64,000 nucleotides of DNA from an uncultured Bacteroidota bacterium (GCA_903874055.1 CAIQQR010000130.1:22750-86749), one strand, 5' to 3'; numbered from the stretch's first letter, positions 32,900-41,878 are shown. Notes: a model not told the origin generated them from the sequence alone. Program-made: numbers and translations.

Positions 32900-34444
32900 A
32901 TGAAAAAAATAATCTGGATCTTATTGCCATTCATTAGTACAATGGCAGTTGCACAAAAAGGCGAAGCACTAACTAAGTTTAGTAGCGTTATAACAGCCGA
33001 AGCTTTAAAAGCTAAATTATCTGTTATTGCAAGTGCCGAAATGGAAGGAAGAGAAACAGCTAGCCCTGGTCAAAAAAGAGCTGCAGCTTATATCGAATCA
33101 GAATTTAAAAGAATGGGATTGCTTCCAGGAAACGGAAATAGCTATCAGCAAACCTATCCTGTATTTCAGGATAACTTGACTGAAAAGAGTTTATCTGTAA
33201 ATGGTAAATCATTTCAATGGGATAATGATTTCTCCTTTTCACTACAAACTATTACTACTGGAAAATGGGATTATAAAGATGTTGTTTTCGCAGGATATGG
33301 TATCGTAGACGATAGTAAAGGTGTTAATGATTATGCGAACCTTGATGTTAAAGGTAAGTTAGTAGTAGTATTAGAAGGTTCAACTACTGGTGTTCCTACC
33401 ATGGGTCAAGGTGGCAATAGAGCATTTAATGCGAATCCTGCTTCCCCAATGTCTAAAATGCGTGCTGCAGTTGCTAAAGGTGCTGCTGGCTTATTAACGG
33501 TTACAGCTAACTTTCCACGTAAAGTGCCTGCTGAAACAAAAGGAAATATGTATTTAAAAAAGAATGATGCTGCCGGCTTCTTAATGGCTAGCATTTCATC
33601 TTCAATTGCGAATGCTATCTTAGGAAAAACTGTTACCAATATTAATGATTTAGCTGCTGCAAACAAAGGCAATTATACTGCTGCGGTTTCATTAGTTGCA
33701 ACCAAGACCACCGAGAATTTAGAAAGTAGCAACGTGATTGCTTATTTACCAGGTACTGATAAAAAAGAAGAATATTTATTTTTAACTGGTCACTATGATC
33801 ATTTAGGAAAAAGAGGAAATGTAATTTGGTATGGTGCAGATGACGATGGTTCTGGTACAGTGGGTGTAATGCAAATGGCTGAAGCATTTTCTGCTGCTGC
33901 AAAAGCAGGTAACAAACCAAGAAGAACAATTGTATTTATGACAGTAAGTGGTGAAGAGAAAGGATTATGGGGTTCACAATATTATTCAGAACATCCTTTA
34001 TTTCCATTGGAAAAAACAACTGCTGATTTAAATACCGACATGATTGGTCGTGTTGACACTGAGCGTACATCAGGAGATAGCCTAAATTATGTTTATGTAA
34101 TTGGACATGATAAATTAAGTTCTGATTTGCCCGTTATTAATGAAGCGGCTAACAAAAAATCAAGCAATATTACTTTGGATTATAAGTATGATGATCCAAA
34201 TGATAAAAACATGATTTACTACCGAAGCGACCATTATAACTTTGCTAGAAAAGGGGTCCCTATTTTATTTTTCTACGATGGAATGTTATTGGCTGATTAT
34301 CACCAACCATCTGATACCATTGAGAAAATCAATTTTGACTTAATGCAAAAGAGAACTAAAATGGTTTATTTCACTGCATGTGAAATTGCGAATAGGGATG
34401 AAATGTTAAAGAGAGATATTCCTTTAAATATGCCATCTAGATAG
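32900..34444 (+). CDS. Secreted M28-family zinc aminopeptidase
   Basis: This 514-residue exopeptidase has a Sec signal peptide (MKKIIWILLPFISTMAVAQ), an inserted PA-type domain (about 110-260, VVFAGYGIVDDSKGVNDYANLDVKGKLVVVLEG) and the M28 catalytic domain. The two zinc ions would be bound by residues in GHYDHLG, ADDDGSGT, SGEEKGLWGS, NTDMIG and the late SDHYNF. It probably trims peptides in the periplasm or outside the cell. It ends with a double hairpin region and a bidirectional terminator shared with the deoxyhypusine-synthase-like gene. Confidence 0.93.
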   Translation: MKKIIWILLPFISTMAVAQKGEALTKFSSVITAEALKAKLSVIASAEMEGRETASPGQKRAAAYIESEFKRMGLLPGNGNSYQQTYPVFQDNLTEKSLSVNGKSFQWDNDFSFSLQTITTGKWDYKDVVFAGYGIVDDSKGVNDYANLDVKGKLVVVLEGSTTGVPTMGQGGNRAFNANPASPMSKMRAAVAKGAAGLLTVTANFPRKVPAETKGNMYLKKNDAAGFLMASISSSIANAILGKTVTNINDLAAANKGNYTAAVSLVATKTTENLESSNVIAYLPGTDKKEEYLFLTGHYDHLGKRGNVIWYGADDDGSGTVGVMQMAEAFSAAAKAGNKPRRTIVFMTVSGEEKGLWGSQYYSEHPLFPLEKTTADLNTDMIGRVDTERTSGDSLNYVYVIGHDKLSSDLPVINEAANKKSSNITLDYKYDDPNDKNMIYYRSDHYNFARKGVPILFFYDGMLLADYHQPSDTIEKINFDLMQKRTKMVYFTACEIANRDEMLKRDIPLNMPSR

Positions 34445-34464
34445 ACCAAAAGGTGTATAAAAAA

Positions 34465-34493
34465 TCGATGCCGCCGTTTATGGGTGGCATCGA
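34465..34493 (+). repeat. Hairpin without U-tract after the M28 gene
   Basis: TCGATGCCGCC pairs with GGTGGCATCGA (11 bp including one G-T wobble) around a 7-nt loop. It is followed by A residues rather than T, so it is not a canonical terminator for the plus strand. It could protect the 3' end of the mRNA. Confidence 0.7.
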
Positions 34494-34513
34494 AAAAATC
34501 ATAAGACTAAAAT

Positions 34514-34547
34514 AAAAACCCCCTTACATTTTCTTAAGGGGGTTTTT
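34514..34547. terminator. Bidirectional intrinsic terminator
   Basis: The stem CCCCCTTA/TAAGGGGG (34519-34526/34535-34542) is flanked by A5 and T5. It separates the convergent M28 peptidase and deoxyhypusine-synthase-like genes. Confidence 0.92.
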
Positions 34548-34551
34548 ATTG

Positions 34552-35526
34552 CTACTGACCTAATATGTATGCGAAGATCAATGGTACTACAATGGTAGCA
34601 TCACTTTCCACAATAAACTTAGGAGTATGGATATCTAATTTACCCCAGGTAATTTTTTCATTTGGAACTGCTCCAGAATATGAACCATAGGAAGTTGTGC
34701 TATCACTTACTTGACAGAAATAACTCCAAAAAGGAACGTCATGCCATTCTAAGTCCTGGTACATCATTGGAACCACGCAAATTGGGAAGTCACCAGCAAT
34801 ACCACCACCCACTTGGAAAAATCCTACTCCTTTACCACCACTATTTGCACGGTACCACTCCGTCAACATCACCATATATTCAATACCATTTTTTACGGTA
34901 CTCGCTTTTAATTCATTCTTAATTACATAGCTCGCGAAAATATTTCCGGTAGTGCTATCCTCCCAACCTGGAACAATAATTGGAATATTCTTTTTAGCAG
35001 CCGCAACAATCCAGCTGTCTTTTGGATCAATTTCATAAAACTCTTCCAACACACCACTTAACACCACTTTGAATAAAAATTCATGTGGGAAATATCTTTC
35101 ACCAGCAGCCTCAGCATCCTTCCAAACTTTTTCTAATGGCTTTTGTAAACGACGGAATGCTTCTTCTTCAGGAATACAAGTATCTGTTACACGATTATAA
35201 TGGTTCTCTAATAAATCCCACTCATCTTGTGGAGTTAAATCACGATAGTTAGGTACTCTTTTATATTTACTATGTGCAACTAGATTCATTACATCTTCTT
35301 CCAAATTAGCACCGGTACAGCTAATTATAGCAATTTTATCTTGACGAATCATTTCGGCCAAGCTAATACCAAGTTCGGCAGTACTCATAGCACCTGCTAA
35401 ACTTACTAGCATTTTACCTCCATCTAATAAATGGGTTTCATATCCTTTAGCAGCATCTACTAAAGCAGCAGCATTAAAATGCCTATACTGGTGTTCAATA
35501 AATTGGGAAACAGGTCCTTTGCTCAT
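34552..35526 (-). CDS. Deoxyhypusine-synthase-family enzyme (possibly homospermidine synthase)
   Basis: This 324-residue protein belongs to the deoxyhypusine synthase family: LVSLAGAMSTAELGISLAEMIR, CTGANLEEDVMNLV, and the C-terminal SYSGAVPNEKITWGKLDI with the lysine of the WGK motif that forms the enzyme-intermediate imine in the eukaryotic enzyme. Bacteria have no eIF5A to modify; some bacterial members are known to make homospermidine or act in polyamine metabolism. That is the most likely role here. The ORF track begins 22 codons too early; ATG 35526 (MSKGPVSQFIEHQY) is supported by a TACTTTTG box. It is cytosolic. Confidence 0.9.
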   Translation of the reverse strand: MSKGPVSQFIEHQYRHFNAAALVDAAKGYETHLLDGGKMLVSLAGAMSTAELGISLAEMIRQDKIAIISCTGANLEEDVMNLVAHSKYKRVPNYRDLTPQDEWDLLENHYNRVTDTCIPEEEAFRRLQKPLEKVWKDAEAAGERYFPHEFLFKVVLSGVLEEFYEIDPKDSWIVAAAKKNIPIIVPGWEDSTTGNIFASYVIKNELKASTVKNGIEYMVMLTEWYRANSGGKGVGFFQVGGGIAGDFPICVVPMMYQDLEWHDVPFWSYFCQVSDSTTSYGSYSGAVPNEKITWGKLDIHTPKFIVESDATIVVPLIFAYILGQ

Positions 35527-35543
35527 TATTTTTCGATTTGATG

Positions 35544-35551
35544 CAAAAGTA
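35544..35551 (-). promoter_or_regulatory. -7 box (TACTTTTG) of the deoxyhypusine-synthase-like gene
   Basis: The minus strand reads TACTTTTG, an exact TAnnTTTG match, 17 bp upstream of ATG 35526. It lies inside the N-terminal extension proposed by the ORF track, which argues against that extension. Confidence 0.5.
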
Positions 35552-35618
35552 ATTTTTTTTAGGCATAAATAGTAACTTGTGTAACGAATCAAGTTTCAGG
35601 ATTAAAATCATATCAACA

Positions 35619-36278
35619 ATGAAAAAGTCAACTCCCAACCTGTTAACGGCCCTAGTGATATTGGCAGTCCCTTTTGCCTATGCTGCTTATATTTATCCAA
35701 CCTTACCACAAACCATTCCAACCCACTTTAATATGAAGGGAGAAGCAGACGGTTTTGGAGAAAGAAGTACTGTTTTTCTAGGTCCTGGCATTTTATCAGG
35801 TGTAGGATTATTTACGTTTTTCTTGCTTTCCAATATTAAGAATTTCGATCCAAAAAAATTCAAAAAAGAGGACGAAGGGATGTTTAAAAAATTAGCCCTT
35901 TTTTTAGTGGGTTTTTTAAGTTTGCTAGGGCTCCTTATTACCTATACTGCTACTTCGCCAAAATTTAATATTACCAATTTATTATTACCATTATTGGGAA
36001 TTTCATTTGCTATTATGGGTTGGTATATGCCTAAAATCCATCAAAATTATTTTGCTGGATTTAAACTACCATGGACATTAGAAAATGTAGACAACTGGAA
36101 TGAAACGCATAAAGTGGCGGGTAAAATTTGGATATACGGAGGCATTGTTCAAGCAATTGGCACTTTAATATTACCTAGCGTTGCCGCATTTATTGTATTT
36201 ATTGCTAGCACATTCATTATGGTGATTATCCCCACTGTATTTTCATATCGTATGTTTAAAAGAGGGAACCAACTTTAA
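35619..36278 (+). CDS. SdpI/DUF1648-family membrane protein
   Basis: This 219-residue membrane protein has a first helix (LLTALVILAVPFAYAAYIYPTLP) followed by the DUF1648 motif LPQTIPTHFNMKGEADGFGERST, then several more helices and the SdpI-like stretch MGWYMPKIHQNYFAGFKLPWTLENVDNWNETHKVAGKIWIYGG. In Bacillus, SdpI gives immunity to the SdpC toxin; most relatives have no known role. The start is ATG 35619; the ORF track begins at a TTG 14 codons earlier. It is 11 bp before the trans-sulfuration gene and probably shares its transcript. Confidence 0.88.
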   Translation: MKKSTPNLLTALVILAVPFAYAAYIYPTLPQTIPTHFNMKGEADGFGERSTVFLGPGILSGVGLFTFFLLSNIKNFDPKKFKKEDEGMFKKLALFLVGFLSLLGLLITYTATSPKFNITNLLLPLLGISFAIMGWYMPKIHQNYFAGFKLPWTLENVDNWNETHKVAGKIWIYGGIVQAIGTLILPSVAAFIVFIASTFIMVIIPTVFSYRMFKRGNQL

Positions 36279-36289
36279 AAATTTTCTGC

Positions 36290-37441
36290 ATGAGCAATAA
36301 TAAAAATTTAGGGACTAAGTATATTCATGCTGGTGCGCATCCTGATCCAAGTACAGGAGCCATCATGACCCCAATATTTCAAACTTCTACTTTTGTTCAG
36401 TCTGCTCCTGGTGTACACCAAGGATACGAATACGCTAGAAGCCAGAACCCTACACGCTTTGCATTGGAGGAAGCTTTTGCAGTAATTGAAAATGGAAAAT
36501 ATGGGTTGGCTTTTGCAAGTGGAGTTGCTGCAACAGATGCAGTGATGCGTCTGCTAGTGCCAGGAGATGAAGTCATTGCAGCACATGATATGTATGGAGG
36601 CACTTATCGTTTATTTTCAAAAGTGTACGAGAAAATGAATATTACATTTCGTTATGTAGACACTTCTAATGCTGAGCATGTTGCCAATGCCATTACACCT
36701 AAAACAAAACTCATTTGGATTGAGACGCCAACCAATCCTTTAATGAATATCACAGATATCGCTGCAGTGGCAGCCATTGGGAAAATGCACAATTGCATAG
36801 TATGTGTTGATAATACTTTTGCTTCCCCCTATTTACAAAATCCTTTGGATGATGGTGCAACTATTGTGATGCACTCTGCTACCAAATATTTAGGTGGGCA
36901 TAGTGATGTGATACAAGGTTGTTTAGTAATGAATGATTCCGAATTAAGAGATCAATTGTATTTTATACAAAAAAGCACTGGAGCTGTCCCTGGTCCTCAG
37001 GATTGTTTTTTGGTATTAAGAGGCATTAAAACATTGCATGTAAGAATGCAAAGGCATTGTGAAAATGGGATTAAAGTGGCAGCTTATTTACGCCAACACC
37101 CAAAAGTGTCAAAAGTATATTGGTGTGGATTTGAGGATCATCCGAATCACGCTGTTGCTAAAAAACAAATGCGTGGTTTTGGAGGAATGATGAGCTTTAC
37201 TTTAAAAGATGACAGCATTGAAGCAGCAACGAAAGTTTTATCAAGTACAAAAATATTTTCATTGGCTGAAAGTTTAGGTGGTGTTGAATCCTTAATTAAC
37301 CATCCTGCAAGTATGACCCATGCTTCCATCCCAAGAGATATTAGAATTGCCAATGGATTAACTGATGGATTAATTCGATTGAGTGTTGGTATTGAAGATG
37401 TGGATGATATTATTGCAGACCTAGCACAAGCCATTGGATAA
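36290..37441 (+). CDS. PLP-dependent trans-sulfuration enzyme (cystathionine gamma-synthase/lyase type)
   Basis: This 383-residue enzyme belongs to the Cys/Met metabolism PLP family. Visible are YEYARSQNPTRFALE at the start, AFASGVAATDAVMRLL, VDNTFASPYLQNPLDDGA and the PLP lysine K199 in SATKYLGGHSD. The C-terminal SLGGVESLINHPASMTHASI is typical of cystathionine gamma-synthase and gamma-lyase. It would act in cysteine/methionine interconversion in the cytosol; sequence alone does not fix synthase versus lyase. It lies 11 bp after the SdpI-like gene and 45 bp before the TIGR02757 gene. Confidence 0.93.
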   Translation: MSNNKNLGTKYIHAGAHPDPSTGAIMTPIFQTSTFVQSAPGVHQGYEYARSQNPTRFALEEAFAVIENGKYGLAFASGVAATDAVMRLLVPGDEVIAAHDMYGGTYRLFSKVYEKMNITFRYVDTSNAEHVANAITPKTKLIWIETPTNPLMNITDIAAVAAIGKMHNCIVCVDNTFASPYLQNPLDDGATIVMHSATKYLGGHSDVIQGCLVMNDSELRDQLYFIQKSTGAVPGPQDCFLVLRGIKTLHVRMQRHCENGIKVAAYLRQHPKVSKVYWCGFEDHPNHAVAKKQMRGFGGMMSFTLKDDSIEAATKVLSSTKIFSLAESLGGVESLINHPASMTHASIPRDIRIANGLTDGLIRLSVGIEDVDDIIADLAQAIG

Positions 37442-37486
37442 GCACGAAATAAAGAAAAAAGGAAAAGAAAAAGGAAAATTAATCAA

Positions 37487-38272
37487 GTGAGTAAGCAAGC
37501 CGAGATTCAAAAAATATTAAACCAAAAAGTTAAGCAATACAATCGGCTTGAATTTATAGAAAAGGATCCCATTTGTATTCCACATCATTACAAAAAGCAG
37601 CAGGATATTGAGATTGCTGCTTTTTTTGCAGCCATATTTGCATGGGGCAATCGTTCCACCATCATAAATAAGAGTAAAGATTTATTGGCCCGTATGGACC
37701 ATGCACCTTATGATTTTTGTATGAGCCATTCCCCAAAAGATTTAAAAAAAATAATCGGATTCGTGCATCGCACTTTCAATGATACTGACGCTCTGTATTG
37801 TATTGAATTTTTTAAGTACCATTTTTCAAAAAATCCAAGCTTAGAATCTGCATTTTTTCAAAATCAAATTACCAAGGTAAGTATAAAAAATGTCCAAGCT
37901 GCACTAACACATTTTCAATCCTATTTTATGTCTTTGGAAGATGCACCAAGGCGCACTCAAAAACATGTCTCAAGTCCTGTATCTGGTTCAACTTGCAAAA
38001 GATTAAACATGTTTTTAAGATGGATGGTACGCAAGGACCAGCAAGGAGTTGATTTTGGAATTTGGAATACGATCAAGCCATCTGAATTAATCATGCCAAT
38101 AGATGTACATGTGGCAAGGGTTTCAAGAACTTTGGGAATTTTAAAAAGACTTCAAACCGATTGGCTCACCGCATTGGAATTAACCGAATATTGCCGAACT
38201 TTAGATAGAACAGATCCAGTTAAATATGACTTTGCTTTATTTAGTTTGGGTGTTACTGAAAAATTTATGTAA
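37487..38272 (+). CDS. TIGR02757-family protein (unknown function)
   Basis: This 261-residue cytosolic protein matches TIGR02757 (DUF2400), found across Bacteroidota and some Proteobacteria. It shows FIEKDPICIPHHYKKQQDIEIAAFFAAIFAWGNRSTI, RLNMFLRWMVRKDQQGVDFGIWNTI, and IMPIDVHVARVSRTLGILKRLQTDWLTALELTEYCRTLDRTDPVKYDFALFSLGV. The pattern resembles DNA-glycosylase-like helical folds, which is only a suggestion. It uses a GTG start at 37487. The gap before it (37442-37486) is purine-rich (AAAGGAAAAG repeats). Confidence 0.85.
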   Translation: MSKQAEIQKILNQKVKQYNRLEFIEKDPICIPHHYKKQQDIEIAAFFAAIFAWGNRSTIINKSKDLLARMDHAPYDFCMSHSPKDLKKIIGFVHRTFNDTDALYCIEFFKYHFSKNPSLESAFFQNQITKVSIKNVQAALTHFQSYFMSLEDAPRRTQKHVSSPVSGSTCKRLNMFLRWMVRKDQQGVDFGIWNTIKPSELIMPIDVHVARVSRTLGILKRLQTDWLTALELTEYCRTLDRTDPVKYDFALFSLGVTEKFM

Positions 38273-38298
38273 GCTTTTGCAAATGAATATAATATTTT

Positions 38299-38577
38299 AT
38301 GGAAATTAATTTACAATCGCTCGAAAAATTAGACAGGCCCAGTTTGGATAATGCCATCAATGAATTGATCAAAAATGATTTTTCAAAGTTGGTTCAAATA
38401 CTTTATCGCATTGATGTATCAGAAGCTAAGCTAAAAAATATTTTAAATAGCAATCCAAATGAAGATGCTGGAAAATTAATAGCACAGGTAATTTTAGATC
38501 GTTTAGCAGCTACTAAAAAAGCGAGGGAAAGTTTTAATACCACTCCAAGGATTGATGATAACGAAGAAAGATTATAA
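38299..38577 (+). CDS. Small helical protein of unknown function
   Basis: This 92-residue soluble protein (MEINLQSLEKLDRPSLDNAINELIKNDFSKLVQILYRIDVSE) is predicted to be mostly helical and looks like a conserved small Bacteroidota family. It lies 26 bp after the TIGR02757 gene and ends 5 bp before the convergent SDR gene stop. There is no signal peptide and no known motif. I cannot assign a role. Confidence 0.7.
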   Translation: MEINLQSLEKLDRPSLDNAINELIKNDFSKLVQILYRIDVSEAKLKNILNSNPNEDAGKLIAQVILDRLAATKKARESFNTTPRIDDNEERL

Positions 38578-38582
38578 GAAAA

Positions 38583-39281
38583 TTACAAATCCCCTAATTG
38601 CGGACGCATCACAATATCTTCCACCACCGCTTGTGCACTTAATTGTGTTGCAGCATAAATCATTTTTGCTATATCATTTGCTTCCATAATTCGTTTTGGA
38701 TCTACACCCGAGCCTGCCCAACTATTGGTAAATACTGCACCAGGGCAAACAGCAGTCACTTTAATTCCACTATCTTTTAACTCCAATCTTAGATTTTTAG
38801 AAAATCCTAATAATGCAAATTTACTTATGCTATAAGCCCCTCCATTTTCATAGGCAGCTAAAGATGCGATAGAACAAATATTAAAAATATGACCAGCACC
38901 CGTTGCAAACATGGCAGGTAGTAAATCACGCGTTAAATGATACGCTGAAAATAAATTAGTGTTTAATTGTTGCTCTAATTGGCCATCTGCTTCATCTTGT
39001 AATTTGCCTGGCACAAAATTTCCAGCATTGTTCACTAAGATATGAGGAGTTGTTTTTCCCAGACACCATTTTGAAAAATTGGCAACCTCCGATTTTAAAG
39101 ATAAGTCGGCAGGAAAAGAATCAATCACTACTAACGGATATTGTTGTTGTAAAGATGCAGCTGCTTCTTGTAATGAACTTGCAGTTTTACTTGTTAAATA
39201 TAAATTATGGCCATTGGCAGCAAAAATTTCTGCAATTGCATACCCAATTCCCTTTGAAGCGCCGGTAATGATGATATTCAT
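38583..39281 (-). CDS. Short-chain dehydrogenase/reductase
   Basis: This 232-residue NAD(P)-dependent SDR has the cofactor loop TGASKGIG near the N-terminus, NNAGNF, the catalytic Ser in ICSIASL and YSISK (Tyr-x3-Lys), and PGAVFTNSW. The substrate cannot be told from sequence. The ORF track begins 26 codons early; ATG 39281 (MNIIITGASKGIG) is the standard SDR start. It is convergent with the small gene at 38299 and divergent from yjjG, with 79 bp between the starts. Confidence 0.93.
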   Translation of the reverse strand: MNIIITGASKGIGYAIAEIFAANGHNLYLTSKTASSLQEAAASLQQQYPLVVIDSFPADLSLKSEVANFSKWCLGKTTPHILVNNAGNFVPGKLQDEADGQLEQQLNTNLFSAYHLTRDLLPAMFATGAGHIFNICSIASLAAYENGGAYSISKFALLGFSKNLRLELKDSGIKVTAVCPGAVFTNSWAGSGVDPKRIMEANDIAKMIYAATQLSAQAVVEDIVMRPQLGDL

Positions 39282-39360
39282 AAAAATCAATAATAATATG
39301 CAATAAAGATAGGAAGCAATATTGTATTTTCGCTCAATATCAATTAGCATCAACATCAAT

Positions 39361-40056
39361 ATGCCTTACCAACACCTCTTTTTTGATTTAGATCATACCA
39401 TTTGGGATTTTGAAATGAATTCAAAAGAAACATTATGGGACTTACACCAAAAGTTTCATTTAGCTGAAAAAGGCATTGATAATTTTGATACTTTTTACGA
39501 TCATTATAGTGTTCATAATCACAGATTATGGGATCGATACACCAAGGGATTTATCAAACAAGAAGAGCTAAGGTGGAAGCGTATTTATTTAAGTTTATTA
39601 GATTTTAAAATCGCAGATGAAACCTTGTCAAGAGCAATGTCTGTTGATTATTTAGACATTCTACCTAATAAAACAAATCTATTCCCTTATACTATTGAAA
39701 TTCTTGACTACTTAAAGGCAAAGGGTTATCAAATGCATTTAATCACCAATGGATTTGAATCAGTTCAATTTAAAAAGATTGAAAATTCTAAGATAGCAAA
39801 CTACTTTATTGAAGTAATCACTTCGGAAGCTAGTAATAGCCTTAAACCGCACAAAGAAATTTTTGAATACGCATTAGATAAAGCAAAAGCAACCATTGAT
39901 GAAAGTATCATGATTGGTGACAATGAAGCTGCAGACATTCAAGGTGCCATTAATATTGGAATGGACTCGGTATTCGTAAACCACATCAATGCTGTGCCAA
40001 CGGTTCCAGCCACTTACACTATTACGCATTTAAAAGAATTGGAAAACATTTTATAG
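39361..40056 (+). CDS. yjjG: YjjG-family pyrimidine nucleotidase (HAD)
   Basis: This 231-residue HAD phosphatase has motif I FDLDHTIW (catalytic Asp), motif II in LITNGFESVQFKK, motif III Lys in SLKPHKEIF and motif IV IGDNEAADIQGA. YjjG in E. coli removes noncanonical pyrimidine nucleotides, a housecleaning role. It is cytosolic. The start is ATG 39361; the ORF track begins 13 codons early across the promoter region (near -7 box TATTTTCG, one mismatch). It ends convergent with psd, 22 bp apart. Confidence 0.93.
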   Translation: MPYQHLFFDLDHTIWDFEMNSKETLWDLHQKFHLAEKGIDNFDTFYDHYSVHNHRLWDRYTKGFIKQEELRWKRIYLSLLDFKIADETLSRAMSVDYLDILPNKTNLFPYTIEILDYLKAKGYQMHLITNGFESVQFKKIENSKIANYFIEVITSEASNSLKPHKEIFEYALDKAKATIDESIMIGDNEAADIQGAINIGMDSVFVNHINAVPTVPATYTITHLKELENIL

Positions 40057-40078
40057 AATAACCTAATTATATTCCATT

Positions 40079-40735
40079 TTACCAATTTGCTAAAACTGTA
40101 ATTCCTCCTTTTACTACATCTCCAATTTTACAATTAATTTTCGCATCTAATGGAAGTAATAAATCCACTCTACTTCCAAATTTAATAAACCCGTATTCAG
40201 CAGTTTGATCAAATTGTGTTCCTACTGAAGCATAATTACAAATTCGACGCGCTAATGCACCCGCAATTTGTTTTAATAAAATACTTCCCTTTTCATTTTC
40301 AATCACGACCGACCAACGCTCATTGTCGGTAGAAGATTTTGGGTGCCATGCAACTAAAAATTTACCAGGATGATATTGATTGTAAATAATATTTCCGGCA
40401 ATAGGTGTTCGATTCACATGTACATTGGCAGGACTCATAAATACACTCACTTGAATTCTTCTTTCTTTATAGTATTCATCGGGCGCTACTTCTTCAATTA
40501 CCACTACTTTACCATCAGCTGGTGAAACAATTGCTGAAGCATCCTTTGTCCAATTTCGGCTAGGCATTCTAAAAAAAGAAACGATAAAAAGAAATAGCCC
40601 TAATGTAACCACAAATACTACCCAAGCTGCAATAGCACTTATAGGAAACAGATAAGAGAAGTTAGCGATATTTAATGCGCCCACTACTAATGCTGTTAAT
40701 GCGATGGTGGCAGTACCTTCCTTGTGTATTGTCAT
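40079..40735 (-). CDS. psd: Phosphatidylserine decarboxylase (short form)
   Basis: This 218-residue enzyme converts phosphatidylserine to phosphatidylethanolamine. It is the short Psd type with two N-terminal hydrophobic helices, SPADGKVVVIEEV, MSPANVHVNRTPIAG and the self-cleavage site region FGSRVDLLLP near the C-terminus (pyruvoyl group formed from the Ser). The gene lies 31 bp after cdsA on the same strand and has its own TACCTTTG box. It ties with cdsA for membrane lipid synthesis. Confidence 0.95.
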   Translation of the reverse strand: MTIHKEGTATIALTALVVGALNIANFSYLFPISAIAAWVVFVVTLGLFLFIVSFFRMPSRNWTKDASAIVSPADGKVVVIEEVAPDEYYKERRIQVSVFMSPANVHVNRTPIAGNIIYNQYHPGKFLVAWHPKSSTDNERWSVVIENEKGSILLKQIAGALARRICNYASVGTQFDQTAEYGFIKFGSRVDLLLPLDAKINCKIGDVVKGGITVLANW

Positions 40736-40752
40736 ACTATAAATTTAAAACG

Positions 40753-40760
40753 CAAAGGTA
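40753..40760 (-). promoter_or_regulatory. -7 box (TACCTTTG) of psd
   Basis: The minus strand reads TACCTTTG, an exact TAnnTTTG match, in the 31-bp gap between cdsA and psd. psd may thus have an internal promoter in addition to read-through. Confidence 0.5.
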
Positions 40761-40766
40761 ATCTAT

Positions 40767-41630
40767 CTAATAGAAAATCTGAAGTAATAACCAAACAAAT
40801 GGAGTGGCTAATAAAATGGAGTCAAATCGGTCTAAAAAACCACCATGACCTGGCATCATTGAACCACTATCCTTTACCCCAGCCAATCTTTTTAATTTAC
40901 TTTCCATCAAATCGCCATAATTACCTGCAATAGCTGCAATTAAAGAAACCATAAATACAAAACTTGTACTTAAATCAGGTAAATAAAATTGTGTCACTTT
41001 TGTAACCAGCATTACTGCTAATAGCACACCGCCAATAGTGCCTTCCCATGTTTTATTCGGAGAAATAGTGGATAAAGGATGTCTTCCAATTACAGAGCCT
41101 ACTAAATAAGCCATGGTATCATTCACCCAAACGGAAACAATAATTAAAAGTGGGATATACAAATTGGCATTTTGATAATAAGTAGAGGTAGGCAAACTTC
41201 TTATTTGATAAAATAGAGACAATCCCATTGGTATATAAATTAATCCTACCATACTAATTGCCATGTTTTGTAAACTAAATTTCTTGAAGAACAAATCTGC
41301 CAACACCATAATCAAGGCAATGCCTGGCACCACATATAATCCAACAATTTTAAAAATATGCACATCTAAAATGATAATTCTTTTAGAAAGTGTAAACATT
41401 AAAGCAGCACCTAATAAAAGCAATCCCCATTTATGAATTGCAGATTTATTTTTATAGTCAGGAGAAATGAGTTCTAATAATTTTTGAAATTCATATAAGC
41501 ACCCTGTTGCAATAATAACAAATAAGGAAAAAAATGACCAATTATTCCAAATTAATCCAGCTACCATCACAATAACAAAAGCAATTGCAGATAAGGCTCT
41601 TACTCTAAAAACAGAAAAATTAAATGACAT
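40767..41630 (-). CDS. cdsA: Phosphatidate cytidylyltransferase
   Basis: CdsA makes CDP-diacylglycerol from phosphatidate and CTP in the inner membrane, the branch point for phospholipids. The 287-residue product has about eight transmembrane helices and the family signature LKRLAGVKDSGSMMPGHGGFLDRFDSIL near the C-terminus, plus SPNKTWEGTIGG. It lies between the DUF2007 gene (29 bp) and psd (31 bp), all on the minus strand, forming a membrane-lipid operon. It is complete. Confidence 0.96.
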   Translation of the reverse strand: MSFNFSVFRVRALSAIAFVIVMVAGLIWNNWSFFSLFVIIATGCLYEFQKLLELISPDYKNKSAIHKWGLLLLGAALMFTLSKRIIILDVHIFKIVGLYVVPGIALIMVLADLFFKKFSLQNMAISMVGLIYIPMGLSLFYQIRSLPTSTYYQNANLYIPLLIIVSVWVNDTMAYLVGSVIGRHPLSTISPNKTWEGTIGGVLLAVMLVTKVTQFYLPDLSTSFVFMVSLIAAIAGNYGDLMESKLKRLAGVKDSGSMMPGHGGFLDRFDSILLATPFVWLLLQIFY

Positions 41631-41659
41631 AATTAATTTAAATTTTATTCAATATACAA

Positions 41660-41878
41660 CTAAGCTTCCAATGTGTCTAATTCTAATGATTTCAATATTT
41701 CGGTAGCAACTGCCACAAACTCAGCAGGAACATACACTTCGGCCTCTCCTAAAAAAACATACGCCGAATCTTTACGATCTAGCAATTTTGCAGGAACCTC
41801 ATGTTGATTTAAAACATCAACAATCATAGAGGCTAGTGCCAACTGACTACTCGCGTATATTTTTTTCCAGTCCTTCAT
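41660..41878 (-). CDS. DUF2007-family small protein
   Basis: This 72-residue soluble protein (MKDWKKIYASSQLALASMIVDVLNQHEVPAKLLDRKD) belongs to DUF2007, called 'putative signal transducing protein' and shaped like a small ferredoxin-like domain. Its start overlaps the CPBP protease end by 32 bases and it precedes cdsA by 29 bp, so it is in the same operon. No biochemical role is known for the family. Confidence 0.82.
   Translation of the reverse strand: MKDWKKIYASSQLALASMIVDVLNQHEVPAKLLDRKDSAYVFLGEAEVYVPAEFVAVATEILKSLELDTLEA

Noticed and set aside
37442-37486. Purine-rich AAAGGAAAAG repeats before the TIGR02757 gene
   Set aside because: Short low-complexity tract with no structure or repeat-unit regularity; it may act as an A-rich translation enhancer, but nothing more can be supported.
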